Part shown: positions 50,116 through 58,744 of the stretch, piece by piece
Position numbering within the stretch: position 1 is the stretch's first letter
Layout of the letters: each line of letters begins with the position of its first letter
DNA from: an uncultured Collinsella sp.
Lineage (GTDB): Bacteria; Actinomycetota; Coriobacteriia; Coriobacteriales; Coriobacteriaceae
Direction: 5' to 3'
Assembly: GCA_905210085.1 (NCBI GenBank)
Contig: CAJLVJ010000006.1
Location: 1 to 59,348 of the forward strand
Length of the DNA: 59,348 bases
The notes under the pieces: model-generated
What the model was told of the DNA's origin: nothing
What the model saw: only the letters and a program-made list of their open reading frames with translations
Databases searched by the model: none
Position numbers and translations under genes: made by a program

Positions 50116-51138
50116 ATGAGCAAAGAGTGTGTCGAGCAGGTCGAAGGCGCAGGGGCTTCGGTGCCGATGACCGATATATCGAACATTGATGTGCTCGAGG
50201 GCACTGACGAGCTCAGCCGCAGTACCCGCCGTGCATGGCGCGACCGCCTGAACAGTGCGTCGGCGCGCAAGATGATTACGGGCGTTCTGGCCACGCTGGT
50301 GGGTGGTTCGTTTTGGGGTTTTTCGGGTACCAGCGCGAGCTTCCTGTTCGATACCTATCACGTTGATACCCTGTGGCTTATGAGTGTGCGCCAGATTCTC
50401 GCCGGTCTGCTCTTTATGGCCGTGGTGGTCACGCGCGATCGCGAGCGTCTGGTTAAACTCTGGACCACGCCCGCCGACCGCAGACAACTGCTGCTTTTTA
50501 CCGCTTTTGGCCTGCTGTTCAACCAGTTCTGCTATCTTTCGGCCGTGCGCCTGACCAATGCCGGAACCGCGACGGTGCTTCAGTGCCTGCAGCTGGTCAT
50601 CATTATGGGATACACCTGCGTTATCGACCGCCGCAGGCCGCGCACGCGCGAGGTTATCGGCATTGGCTTGGCTCTGGGCGGTACGTTTTTGATCGCCACC
50701 GGCGGTGACCCCACCAGCCTGAGCATCTCGCCGCTCGGCCTGGTCGCGGGCCTTATGTGTGCGGTCAGCGCCACCTGCATGGCGGTGATCCCCGCCAAGA
50801 TCCTGCCCGAATATGGCAGCCCCATCGTCACGGGTTCGGCTATGCTCACGGCGGGCATCGTTTCGTGTGCTTTCGTTCGCCCTTGGGCGCATATGCCGGC
50901 GCTCGATGCCGCCGGTATCGAGGCGCTCGCGGTGTTTGTGGTCATTGGCTCGTTTTTTGCCTACATGCTATATATGCAGGGCGTTAAGGACATCGGCTCG
51001 GTGCGTGCGAGCCTCATCGGAACCGTGGAGCCGGTCTCGGCGACCATCACCAGCGCCGTTATGCTGGGCACGGTATTTTTGCCGACCGACCTGATTGGCT
51101 TTGTCATGATCATCGTGATGATGTTCCTGACGGTGTAG
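50116..51138 (+). CDS. EamA/DMT-family transporter
   Basis: A 340-residue protein. An N-terminal soluble stretch of about 55 residues precedes ten membrane helices in two EamA repeats (about 58-195 and 205-338). VGGSFWGFSGTSASFLF and NAGTATVLQCLQLVIIM are typical. Substrate unknown. GGGGGAG at 50105-50111 supports ATG 50116; the longer frame upstream is not needed. It is followed after 81 nt by glmM. Confidence 0.87.
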   Translation: MSKECVEQVEGAGASVPMTDISNIDVLEGTDELSRSTRRAWRDRLNSASARKMITGVLATLVGGSFWGFSGTSASFLFDTYHVDTLWLMSVRQILAGLLFMAVVVTRDRERLVKLWTTPADRRQLLLFTAFGLLFNQFCYLSAVRLTNAGTATVLQCLQLVIIMGYTCVIDRRRPRTREVIGIGLALGGTFLIATGGDPTSLSISPLGLVAGLMCAVSATCMAVIPAKILPEYGSPIVTGSAMLTAGIVSCAFVRPWAHMPALDAAGIEALAVFVVIGSFFAYMLYMQGVKDIGSVRASLIGTVEPVSATITSAVMLGTVFLPTDLIGFVMIIVMMFLTV

Positions 51139-51219
51139 CCCCTGCGGTTGCTTTAAAGGATAATGGGCTGGCGGCGCGTTGCTTTGGCGGCGCGCCTTTG
51201 TCTATAGAGAGGATCTCTT

Positions 51220-52551
51220 ATGAAGTACTTTGGCACCGACGGCTTTCGCGGCGAGGCCAACGTTGGGCTGACGGTGGAGCACGCTTATAAGATCGGCCGC
51301 TTTGTGGGCTGGTATTACGGCGCCAACCGCGAGCGCAAGGCACGCGTGATCGTGGGCAAGGACACGCGTCGTTCGAGCTACATGTTCGAGGCGGCGCTGG
51401 TGAGTGGCCTGGTCGCGAGCGGCGCGGACGCCTACATGCTGCACGTAATCCCCACTCCGGGCGTGGCGCACCAGACCGTGGAGGGCTGTTTCGATTGCGG
51501 CATCATGATCAGTGCGAGCCACAACCCGTTTTGCGATAACGGCATTAAGCTCGTCAACAGCGACGGCTTTAAGATGGACGAGGACGTGCTGGAGCTCATC
51601 GAGGACTATATCGATGGCAAGAGCGAGGTGCCGCTGGCAACGGGCAACCATATCGGCGCCACGGTGGACTACATGCAGGGTCGCAACCGCTATATTGCCT
51701 CGCTCATCGCAAGTGCGAACTTTTCGCTGCAGGGCGTTAAGATCGGCATCGACTGCGCCAACGGCTCGGCGTCCTCGGTGGCCAAGCCGGTGTTTGACGC
51801 GCTGGGCGCCGACGTGCGCGTGATCAATGCCGCGCCCGACGGATTTAACATCAATGTGGACTGTGGCTCCACGCATATGGAGCGCCTGCAGCGCCACGTG
51901 GTGGAGCAGGGCCTGGACGTGGGCTTTGCCTACGACGGCGATGCCGACCGCTGCCTGGCCGTGGATGAGCGCGGCCGTGTGGTCGACGGCGACCAGATTC
52001 TGTACGTGTGCGGCGTGTACCTGAACAAGCACGGGCGCCTTTCGGGCGGTACCGTGGTTCCGACGATTGCCAGCAACTTTGGCCTGGTCAAGTCGCTGGA
52101 GCTTGCCGGTCTAAGCGCCGTGACCAGCGGCGTGGGCGACCGTCACGTGTATGCCAAGATGCGCGAGGGCGGCTTCAGCCTGGGCGGCGAGCAGACGGGT
52201 CATACGATCTTTGGCGATATCGAGCGCACGGGCGACGGCATTATGACCTCGCTGCGCGTGATGGAAGTGATTCGTGCCGAGCGCGAGACGCTCTCGCAGC
52301 TCACGGCTCCGTGCAAGCTGCTGCCGCAAGCGCAGGTTGCCGTGCGCGTGGCCGACAAGGACGCCGCGCTCGAGAACATGGGCGTGCAGAATGCGATTGC
52401 CGAGGCCGAGGCCGCGCTGGCGGGCGAGGGCCGCGTGCTCGTGCGCAAGAGCGGAACCGAGTCGGTGATTCGCGTGCTGGCCGAGGCTCCGGACCAATCG
52501 GCCGCCGACGCCGCCATGAAGCGCATCGCCGCTGCACTGGAAGCTTTATAG
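51220..52551 (+). CDS. glmM: Phosphoglucosamine mutase
   Basis: A 443-residue enzyme interconverting glucosamine 6-phosphate and glucosamine 1-phosphate for peptidoglycan precursors. The phosphoserine is S100 in ISASHNP, the metal loop is DGDADRC, the sugar loop GGEQTGH and the phosphate loop VRKSGTESVIRV. Length matches GlmM (about 445) rather than phosphomannomutases. AGAGAGGA precedes the ATG. Confidence 0.95.
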   Translation: MKYFGTDGFRGEANVGLTVEHAYKIGRFVGWYYGANRERKARVIVGKDTRRSSYMFEAALVSGLVASGADAYMLHVIPTPGVAHQTVEGCFDCGIMISASHNPFCDNGIKLVNSDGFKMDEDVLELIEDYIDGKSEVPLATGNHIGATVDYMQGRNRYIASLIASANFSLQGVKIGIDCANGSASSVAKPVFDALGADVRVINAAPDGFNINVDCGSTHMERLQRHVVEQGLDVGFAYDGDADRCLAVDERGRVVDGDQILYVCGVYLNKHGRLSGGTVVPTIASNFGLVKSLELAGLSAVTSGVGDRHVYAKMREGGFSLGGEQTGHTIFGDIERTGDGIMTSLRVMEVIRAERETLSQLTAPCKLLPQAQVAVRVADKDAALENMGVQNAIAEAEAALAGEGRVLVRKSGTESVIRVLAEAPDQSAADAAMKRIAAALEAL

Positions 52552-52582
52552 TTACGCGGTTTTACCAAACCGCGTAACCGCT

Positions 52583-52713
52583 CGACGCTGCAAACGGCCC
52601 CAAGCGGCAATCTGACGTTCAATTTCAAGGGCGCGACCAGAAGGTCAGCGCTCTTTCATTTCACGTCACTTTGCTCGCTTAGGGCCGTTTTCGCTGACGC
52701 TGCCAAGGCATCG
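52583..52713. repeat. Variable-stem palindromic element, copy 3
   Basis: CGACGCTGCA, arms AAACGGCCCCAAGCG (52592-52606) and CGCTTAGGGCCGTTT (52676-52690, one mismatch), GGCAATCTG, an inner hairpin with GACCAGAAGGTC, and flank TTCGCTGACGCTGCCA. Flanks and inner part match copy 2; the stem sequence differs. GGCATCGGCGT continues the shared right flank. Confidence 0.75.
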
Positions 52714-52721
52714 GCGTCAAC

Positions 52722-52910
52722 CTAGTCGTTGGGGACGTTCTTAAACGACTAGCCATCGGGGACACTCTTCGTCATCCGGCACTTGGGGACGTTCCTAAAG
52801 TGCCGGCACATAAGGAACGTCCCCAAGTGCTGGGTTCCTATGTGTCGGGTTTCTGGCTGGCAAAGAGTGTCCCAAACGACTAGTTATTAAAGAACGTCCC
52901 CAATGACTAG
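52722..52910. repeat. Cluster of GGGGACGTTC palindromes
   Basis: Several nested inverted repeats: AGTCGTTGGGGACGTTCTT near 52723, CACTTGGGGACGTTCC (52780) pairing with GGAACGTCCCCAAGTG (52814 on), and AAAGAACGTCCCCAATGACTAG at the end pairing back toward 52723. Same composition as 23872-23985, and likewise directly after a variable-stem element. Confidence 0.75.
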
Positions 52911-52913
52911 GTG

Positions 52914-52953
52914 AAAAGGGGGCGCCGCGGGATGGATCCTGCGGCGCCCCTTT
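52914..52953 (-). terminator. Terminator of the M32 carboxypeptidase gene
   Basis: GGGGCGCCGC (52919-52928) pairs with GCGGCGCCCC (52941-52950). On the minus strand it ends in CCCCCTTTT. It lies 23 nt after the gene's stop. Confidence 0.8.
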
Positions 52954-52975
52954 GCGTTGGCGTGTCGCCTAAGCT

Positions 52976-54550
52976 TTACAGCTCGTAGAGCGTGGTGAAC
53001 TTGTCCTGCAGGTAGCTGCAGTAGTAACGAGCATCGAATGCCATGCCGCAGGCGCCCTTGATGAGCTCCGGCGCGTCTTTGGCGCGGCCCCACTGCCAAA
53101 TGTGCTCGCCCAGCCAGGCGCGGACGGGCGCCAGATCACCGCTCGCGCAGGCATCGGTAAGGTCGACGCCGTCGCGGCACATGGCCGGCACAAACATGGC
53201 GTCGTAGGCGCTGCCCAGCGCATAGGTGGGGAAGTAGCCAAACGAGCCACCGCTCCAGTGCGTATCCTGCAGGCAGCCGTGCGTGTCGTCGGGAACGGGA
53301 ATGCCCAGGTACTCGTCCATAAAGCGATTCCAAAGCGCGGGGATGTCCTTGGCCGTGGCCTCGCCGGCAAACAGCATGCGCTCAATCTCGTAGCGCACCA
53401 TAACGTGCAGCGGATAGGTGAGCTCGTCCGCCTCGGTGCGGATCAGCGACGGCTGTGCGATATTCACGGCGTGGTAGAGCGTATCCTCGTCCACGCTGCC
53501 ATAGACCTCGGGCGCGTGGCGGCGCAGTACCTCGAGCAGCGGGCCCATAAAGGCGCGGCTGCGACCCACGGTGTTTTCGAAAAAGCGGCTCTGGCTCTCG
53601 TGGATGCCCATGGAGGTGCCGCCCTCCAGACAGGTGCGCGCATAGGCGGGATTGACGCCCAGCTCGTACATGGTGTGACCGGCCTCGTGGATGATGCTGT
53701 AGACATTGGAGATGCAGTCGTCCTCGTAGATGTGCGTGGCAATGCGCGCGTCGCCCACCGAGAAGCCCTCGCTAAACGGATGCTCGGTAAAGGCGAGTGT
53801 GGTGTCGTCCAGGTTAAGGCCGACGAGCTTCATCAGGTCAAAGCTCATGGCGCGCTGGGCGGCCTCGGGCACATGCGCGTGCAAAAAGTCGGCAGTGGGC
53901 TGCTGTCCGCGCTCGCCGATGGCGTGCACGAGCGGCACGACCGTCGCCTTGACCTCATCGCAAAACGCATCGAAGCTCTTGGCGGAAAGGCCGCGTTCGT
54001 ACTGGTCGAGCCAAACATCGTACGGGTCGCGCTTTGGGTCCATGAGCTCGGCCTGATGCTTAAGCTGGCCGACGATTCTATCCACATAGGGCTCAAAGCT
54101 CGCCCAGTCATTGGCCGTCTTGGCCTTGTGCCACACGGCGTCGGCCTCGCAGGTGAGCCTGGTCAAGGCCTCGGCCTCCTCGGTGGGAATGACGCTCGCT
54201 TCGCGCTGGTCGCGGCCGAGCACGCGGATCTCGTCGAGCAGCTGCGGGTCGTCGATCTTGCCGCCGGCGACGGTCTCGCGTGCTAGCGAGCGCACAAGTT
54301 CGACAGACTTTTCACTGGTCAGAAGCTTATGGTGCTCGCCGGCAAGGGTGCCCATGGCGTCGGCACGGGCGGCGGCACCGTTGGCGGGAGCAATGGTCGC
54401 GCCGTCAAACTCGGCAATCTTGAGCAGATACTCGCGGGTCCACAGCTTGCCCTCGAGCTTGCGGAATTTTTTGACGGCCTTATCGACTTTCATGCCTTTG
54501 GGCGTCTTGCCCGCTGCGGGCTTGGCCTTCTTATCGTGCTTCTTTCCCAT
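52976..54550 (-). CDS. M32 metallocarboxypeptidase
   Basis: A 524-residue, mostly helical zinc carboxypeptidase of the Taq/PfuCP type, removing C-terminal residues from peptides in the cytoplasm. The zinc motif HEAGH is H288-H292, followed by the family segment GIHESQSRFFENTVGRS holding the third ligand Glu. Length fits the family (about 500). The N-terminal 25 residues are Lys-rich and may be an extension. It has its own terminator and is divergent from the pheST leader. Confidence 0.92.
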   Translation of the reverse strand: MGKKHDKKAKPAAGKTPKGMKVDKAVKKFRKLEGKLWTREYLLKIAEFDGATIAPANGAAARADAMGTLAGEHHKLLTSEKSVELVRSLARETVAGGKIDDPQLLDEIRVLGRDQREASVIPTEEAEALTRLTCEADAVWHKAKTANDWASFEPYVDRIVGQLKHQAELMDPKRDPYDVWLDQYERGLSAKSFDAFCDEVKATVVPLVHAIGERGQQPTADFLHAHVPEAAQRAMSFDLMKLVGLNLDDTTLAFTEHPFSEGFSVGDARIATHIYEDDCISNVYSIIHEAGHTMYELGVNPAYARTCLEGGTSMGIHESQSRFFENTVGRSRAFMGPLLEVLRRHAPEVYGSVDEDTLYHAVNIAQPSLIRTEADELTYPLHVMVRYEIERMLFAGEATAKDIPALWNRFMDEYLGIPVPDDTHGCLQDTHWSGGSFGYFPTYALGSAYDAMFVPAMCRDGVDLTDACASGDLAPVRAWLGEHIWQWGRAKDAPELIKGACGMAFDARYYCSYLQDKFTTLYEL

Positions 54551-54689
54551 ACCATATCCTTAATCTCGCGAGCCGAGCGCCACGGATGGGCGCACGGCCA
54601 GTTTGCACAGCTACTTGCCTTGTACCCAGCACGAACAAAACGGAACGCGGCGATACGCCCACACAATGTGCTATCCTATAGCCCAATGC

Positions 54690-54975
54690 GTTGACGGAGA
54701 GGGTTTTGCCCGCCGCGTCGCCGGCAAGAGAGGGAAGGTCATGGGCTGTAAGCCTTCCTGCGGTGACAAGGGCCAAGCGTTCACTCCCGAGCAGCAACCT
54801 CAACGGGCGCGCGGCCAGTGGCGGCGATGTCCCCAGTAGGGAAGCCGTGAGCCTCGCGACAAGGGGCAAAGAGTGGGCGCGACGGGCCAGACATCCGTCG
54901 GGTCAAACAAGGTGGTACCGCGGAATTCAACCGTCCTTGGGCAATGCACATGCCCGAGGGCGGTTTTTTGTTACC
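54690..54975 (+). promoter_or_regulatory. T-box riboswitch leader of pheST
   Basis: The T-box core AACAAGGTGGTACCGCG is at 54906-54922, and the intrinsic terminator follows at 54929-54970. Upstream is a long structured stem I region with an AGAGAGGG bulge near 54728. A TTC (Phe) triplet at 54780-54782 is a candidate specifier. Uncharged tRNA-Phe would stabilise the antiterminator and allow pheST transcription. Exact stem boundaries need folding. A possible -10 TATCCT is at 54671. Confidence 0.85.
54929..54970 (+). terminator. T-box-controlled terminator before pheS
   Basis: AACCGTCC, TTGGGC and their complements GCCCGA and GGCGGTT form the stem, with TTTTTTG at 54963 on. The left side overlaps the sequence pairing with the T-box, as expected for the switch. 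Confidence 0.8.
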
Positions 54976-55055
54976 GAACCGGGCCGCGTTTTCGCAACGT
55001 CAGACGGCGGCAGCCGCCTCGGCAAGCGAGGAGCGCGAGAGACGAAAGGGAAGAC

Positions 55056-56132
55056 ATGAGTCTGATTGATGATCTGGTCAAACTCGAGGAAGAGGCCAAG
55101 GAGCTCGTCGCAGGCGCCGACGACGCCGCCAAGCTCGAGGCTGCGCGCGTTGAGCTGCTCGGCCGCAAGGGCCGCATCACCGGCCTGATGCGCATGATGG
55201 GCAAGCTCGCCCCCGAGGATCGTCCCATGATGGGCAAGCGCGCCAACGAGATGCGCCAGCTGATCGAGGGCATGCTTGACGAGCGCACCACCGAGATGAA
55301 GGCCGCCGCCCTCAAGCACGCACTCGAGCACGAGGCCGTCGACATCACGCTGCCGGGCATCCGTCCGCAGATCGGTCACCAGCACCTGATCAAGCAGATC
55401 ATCGAGGAGGCCGAGGACATCTTCTGCGGCATCGGCTACACCGTCGAGTCCGGCCCCATGGTCGACACCTCCTACTACAACTTCACTGCGCTCAATGCTC
55501 CCATGGATCACCCGAGCCGCTCGGCCCGCGATACCTTCTACGTGGTCGACAACAACCCCGGCAGCGTCGCGCACCCCGAGGCACACGCCCATGGCGAGTC
55601 CGACGTGCTGCTCCGCACCCAGACTTCGGGCGTGCAGATTCACACCATGGAGTCGCAAAAGCCGCCCATCTACATGATCTGCCCGGGCACCGTCTATCGT
55701 CCCGACACGGCCGACGCCTGCCACCTGCCGCAGTTCAACCAGATCGAGGGCCTGGTCGTCGACGAGGGCATCACCTTTGGCGACCTCAAGGGCACGCTCG
55801 ACTACTTTGTTAAGTGCATGTTTGGCGAGGATCGCAAGACGCGTTACCGCCCGCACTTCTTCCCCTTCACCGAGCCTTCCTGCGAGGTGGACGTGAGCTG
55901 CCACGTGTGCGGCGGCAAGGGCTGCAACTTCTGCAAGCACAGCGGCTGGATCGAGATCCTGGGCTGCGGCATGGTCGACCCCAACGTCCTTATCAACTGC
56001 GGCATCGACCCCGAGAAGTACACCGGCTTCGCCTTCGGTATTGGCGCCGAGCGCGTCGCGGCCCTACGCTACGACCTGCCGGACCTGCGCACGTTGATGA
56101 CGGGCGACATGAGGTTCTTGAACCAGTTCTAG
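55056..56132 (+). CDS. pheS: Phenylalanyl-tRNA synthetase alpha subunit
   Basis: A 358-residue class II synthetase subunit. An N-terminal coiled coil (1-85) contacts tRNA. Class II motif 2 is seen around GTVYRPDTADACHLPQFNQIEGL and motif 3 near GFAFGIGAERVAALRY. The HPSRSARDTFYV segment is characteristic. A four-Cys insert (CHVCGGKGCNFC) may bind zinc. GAAAGGGAAG precedes ATG 55056. It forms a heterotetramer with PheT, encoded 63 nt downstream, under T-box control. Confidence 0.95.
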   Translation: MSLIDDLVKLEEEAKELVAGADDAAKLEAARVELLGRKGRITGLMRMMGKLAPEDRPMMGKRANEMRQLIEGMLDERTTEMKAAALKHALEHEAVDITLPGIRPQIGHQHLIKQIIEEAEDIFCGIGYTVESGPMVDTSYYNFTALNAPMDHPSRSARDTFYVVDNNPGSVAHPEAHAHGESDVLLRTQTSGVQIHTMESQKPPIYMICPGTVYRPDTADACHLPQFNQIEGLVVDEGITFGDLKGTLDYFVKCMFGEDRKTRYRPHFFPFTEPSCEVDVSCHVCGGKGCNFCKHSGWIEILGCGMVDPNVLINCGIDPEKYTGFAFGIGAERVAALRYDLPDLRTLMTGDMRFLNQF

Positions 56133-56195
56133 AACGCTTTCTTCTTAGTTGCAGTTTCCGGCTCAAAGCCGCATTTATGAAAGGAGACCAGTTAT

Positions 56196-58649
56196 ATGCG
56201 CGTTTCTTACGACTGGCTCAAGACCATGATCGATATTCCGGAGGATCCCAAGACCCTTTCGGACGAATATATCCGTACCGGCACCGAGGTCGAGGCAATC
56301 GACACCGTGGGCGAGTCCTTCGACCACGTGGTGACCGCCAAGGTGCTCACCAAGACCCCGCACCCCGATAGCGACCACATGTATGTGTGCTCGGTCGATG
56401 TGGGCGACAAGAATCTCGACGCCGACGGCAACCCCGCTCCGCTGCAGATCGTCTGCGGCGCGCAGAACTTCGAGGCTGGCGACCACATCGTCACGGCAAT
56501 GATCGGCGCTGTGCTTCCCGGCGACGTCAAGATCAAGAAGAGCAAGCTTCGCGGCGTCGTGTCCATGGGCATGAACTGCTCTGCGCGCGAGCTCGGCCTG
56601 GGCGGCGACCACTCCGGCATCATGATCCTGCCCGAGGATACGCCCTGCGGCATGCCGTTTGCCGAGTACGTGGGCTCGAGCGACACCGTGCTCGACTGCG
56701 AGATCACGCCCAACCGTCCCGACTGCCTGTCCATGATCGGCATGGCCCGCGAGACCGGCGCCATCTTCGACCGCGATTTCCACGTTGAGCTGCCCGCCAT
56801 CAAGGCCGAGACTGGCCGCGCGACCGACGACGAGCTTTCTGTCGAGATCGCCGACGAGGGCCTGTGCGACCGCTACGTCGCCCGCATCGTGCGCAACGTG
56901 AAGGTCGGCCCCTCGCCCGACTGGATGGTCAAGCGCCTCAACGCCCTGGGCGTGCGCCCGCACAACAACATCGTCGACATCACCAACTATGTGATGATGC
57001 TCACCGGTCAGCCGCTGCACGCCTTTGACCTGGACACCTTTGCCGAGCGCGATGGCCATCGTCGCGTGGTGGTTCGCGCCGCCCAACAGGACGAGAAGTT
57101 TACGACCCTCGACGGCGAGGAGCGCGTGCTCGACGCCGGCATGGGCCTCATCACCGACGGCGAGCGCCCCGTGGCGCTGGCCGGCGTTATGGGCGGCATG
57201 GATTCCGAGATCGAGGACGACACCGTCGACGTGATGGTCGAGAGCGCCTGCTTCAACGCCGGTCGCACTTCGCACACCAGCCGCGACCTGTCGCTGATCT
57301 CCGATGCCTCCATTCGCTTTGAACGCCAGGTCGATGAGACCGGTTGCGTGGATGTCGCCAACGTTACCTGCGCGCTCATCGAGGAGATCGCCGGCGGCGA
57401 GGTCGCTCCCGGCTACGTCGACGTTTTCCCCGCGCCCAAAACCATCGACAGCATTAAGCTGCGTCTGGCCCGCGTGCATGCCATCTGCGGCGCCGACATC
57501 GAGCCCGATTTTATCGAGCGTTCGCTCACTCGCCTGGGCTGCACCGTCGAGCGCGACGGCGAGGACTTTATGGTCACTCCGCCGAGCTTCCGCCCCGACC
57601 TGCCGCGCGAGATCGATCTGATCGAGGAGGTCCTGCGCCTATGGGGCATGGGCCGCGTGACGGCGACCATCCCGGCTGCCAAGAACCACATCGGCGGCCT
57701 GACCCGCGAGCAGAAGCTCACCCGCAAGGTCGGCGAGATTCTGCGCGCCTGCGGCCTCAACGAGACCACGACCTTTGGCTTTGCTGCTCCGGGTGACCTC
57801 GAGAAGATCCATATGTCCGCTGATGGTCGCGGTGTGCCTGTCGTGCTCATGAATCCGCTGGTTGCCGAGCAGACCGAAATGCGTCGTTCGCTTCTTCCCG
57901 GTCTTTTGCAATCCGTTGCCTACAACGAGGCCCACGGCACGACCAACGTGCACCTGTATGAGATCGGCACTCTTTTCCATGGCCGCGAGAACGCGAGCCT
58001 GCCGCGCGAGACGCAGTCCGTGGCAGGTGTGCTTACGGGTTCCTGGACCGATCAGACCTGGAATAACACTGTTGATAAGCTGCGCTTCTTTGCCGGTAAG
58101 GGCATTGTCGAAGAACTTCTTGAGCAGCTGCGCGTCCCTAAGGTGCGCTTCCGCGTGGCCGAGGGCGAGGGCTATGACTTCTTGCAGCCGGGCCGTGCCG
58201 CCGAGGTCCTTTCTGGCGGTACCGTGCTGGGCTGGGTGGGCGAGATTCACCCCGAGGCGCGCGAGGCCATGGATATCGATCAGATCGTGGTTGCCTTCGA
58301 GCTTGATCTTGACAAGCTTATCAAGGGAGCGCATAACCAGGAGAACTATCATGAGTTCTCGCCATTCCCGGCCGTTCAGCACGACCTCGCCATCGTTGTT
58401 CCCGACGAGGTGACCTGCGAAGACCTGCTGCAGCGCATCACGAGTGCCGGCGGCAAGCTGCTCGAGAGCGTGCGCCTATTCGACGTCTACCGCGATCCCA
58501 TTCGCGTGGGCGTGGGCAAGAAGTCCATGGCGTTCTCGCTGACGTATCGCTCCGACGACCATACGCTCACGAGCGACGAAGTCGAGCGCGCGCACGGCAA
58601 GATCGTCACCAAGCTGTGCAAGGCAACGGGCGGCGAGGTTCGCAGCTAG
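56196..58649 (+). CDS. pheT: Phenylalanyl-tRNA synthetase beta subunit
   Basis: An 817-residue subunit. The N-terminal tRNA-binding OB domain (B2; about 40-155) contains VVTAKVLTKTPHPDSDHMYV. The B3/B4 editing region is about 210-400 (RPHNNIVDITNYVMM), the B5 domain follows, the catalytic-like B6/B7 domain spans about 480-700, and the C-terminal ferredoxin-fold anticodon-binding domain is about 725-817 (FSPFPAVQHDLAIVVPDEV). AAAGGAG precedes the ATG. A terminator follows. Confidence 0.96.
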   Translation: MRVSYDWLKTMIDIPEDPKTLSDEYIRTGTEVEAIDTVGESFDHVVTAKVLTKTPHPDSDHMYVCSVDVGDKNLDADGNPAPLQIVCGAQNFEAGDHIVTAMIGAVLPGDVKIKKSKLRGVVSMGMNCSARELGLGGDHSGIMILPEDTPCGMPFAEYVGSSDTVLDCEITPNRPDCLSMIGMARETGAIFDRDFHVELPAIKAETGRATDDELSVEIADEGLCDRYVARIVRNVKVGPSPDWMVKRLNALGVRPHNNIVDITNYVMMLTGQPLHAFDLDTFAERDGHRRVVVRAAQQDEKFTTLDGEERVLDAGMGLITDGERPVALAGVMGGMDSEIEDDTVDVMVESACFNAGRTSHTSRDLSLISDASIRFERQVDETGCVDVANVTCALIEEIAGGEVAPGYVDVFPAPKTIDSIKLRLARVHAICGADIEPDFIERSLTRLGCTVERDGEDFMVTPPSFRPDLPREIDLIEEVLRLWGMGRVTATIPAAKNHIGGLTREQKLTRKVGEILRACGLNETTTFGFAAPGDLEKIHMSADGRGVPVVLMNPLVAEQTEMRRSLLPGLLQSVAYNEAHGTTNVHLYEIGTLFHGRENASLPRETQSVAGVLTGSWTDQTWNNTVDKLRFFAGKGIVEELLEQLRVPKVRFRVAEGEGYDFLQPGRAAEVLSGGTVLGWVGEIHPEAREAMDIDQIVVAFELDLDKLIKGAHNQENYHEFSPFPAVQHDLAIVVPDEVTCEDLLQRITSAGGKLLESVRLFDVYRDPIRVGVGKKSMAFSLTYRSDDHTLTSDEVERAHGKIVTKLCKATGGEVRS

Positions 58650-58677
58650 TCTGGCACATGTTGCGATAGATGTATTT

Positions 58678-58712
58678 GGAGCACCCTGAATTTAGGGTGC
58701 TCCCTTGTTTTA
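58678..58712 (+). terminator. Intrinsic terminator of pheST
   Basis: GGAGCACCCT (58678-58687) and AGGGTGCTCC (58694-58703) form a perfect 10-bp stem with a 6-nt loop, then CTTGTTTTA. Confidence 0.9.
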
Positions 58713-58744
58713 CCTGCGGACATGTTGATTGAGAGGTAGCTTTC

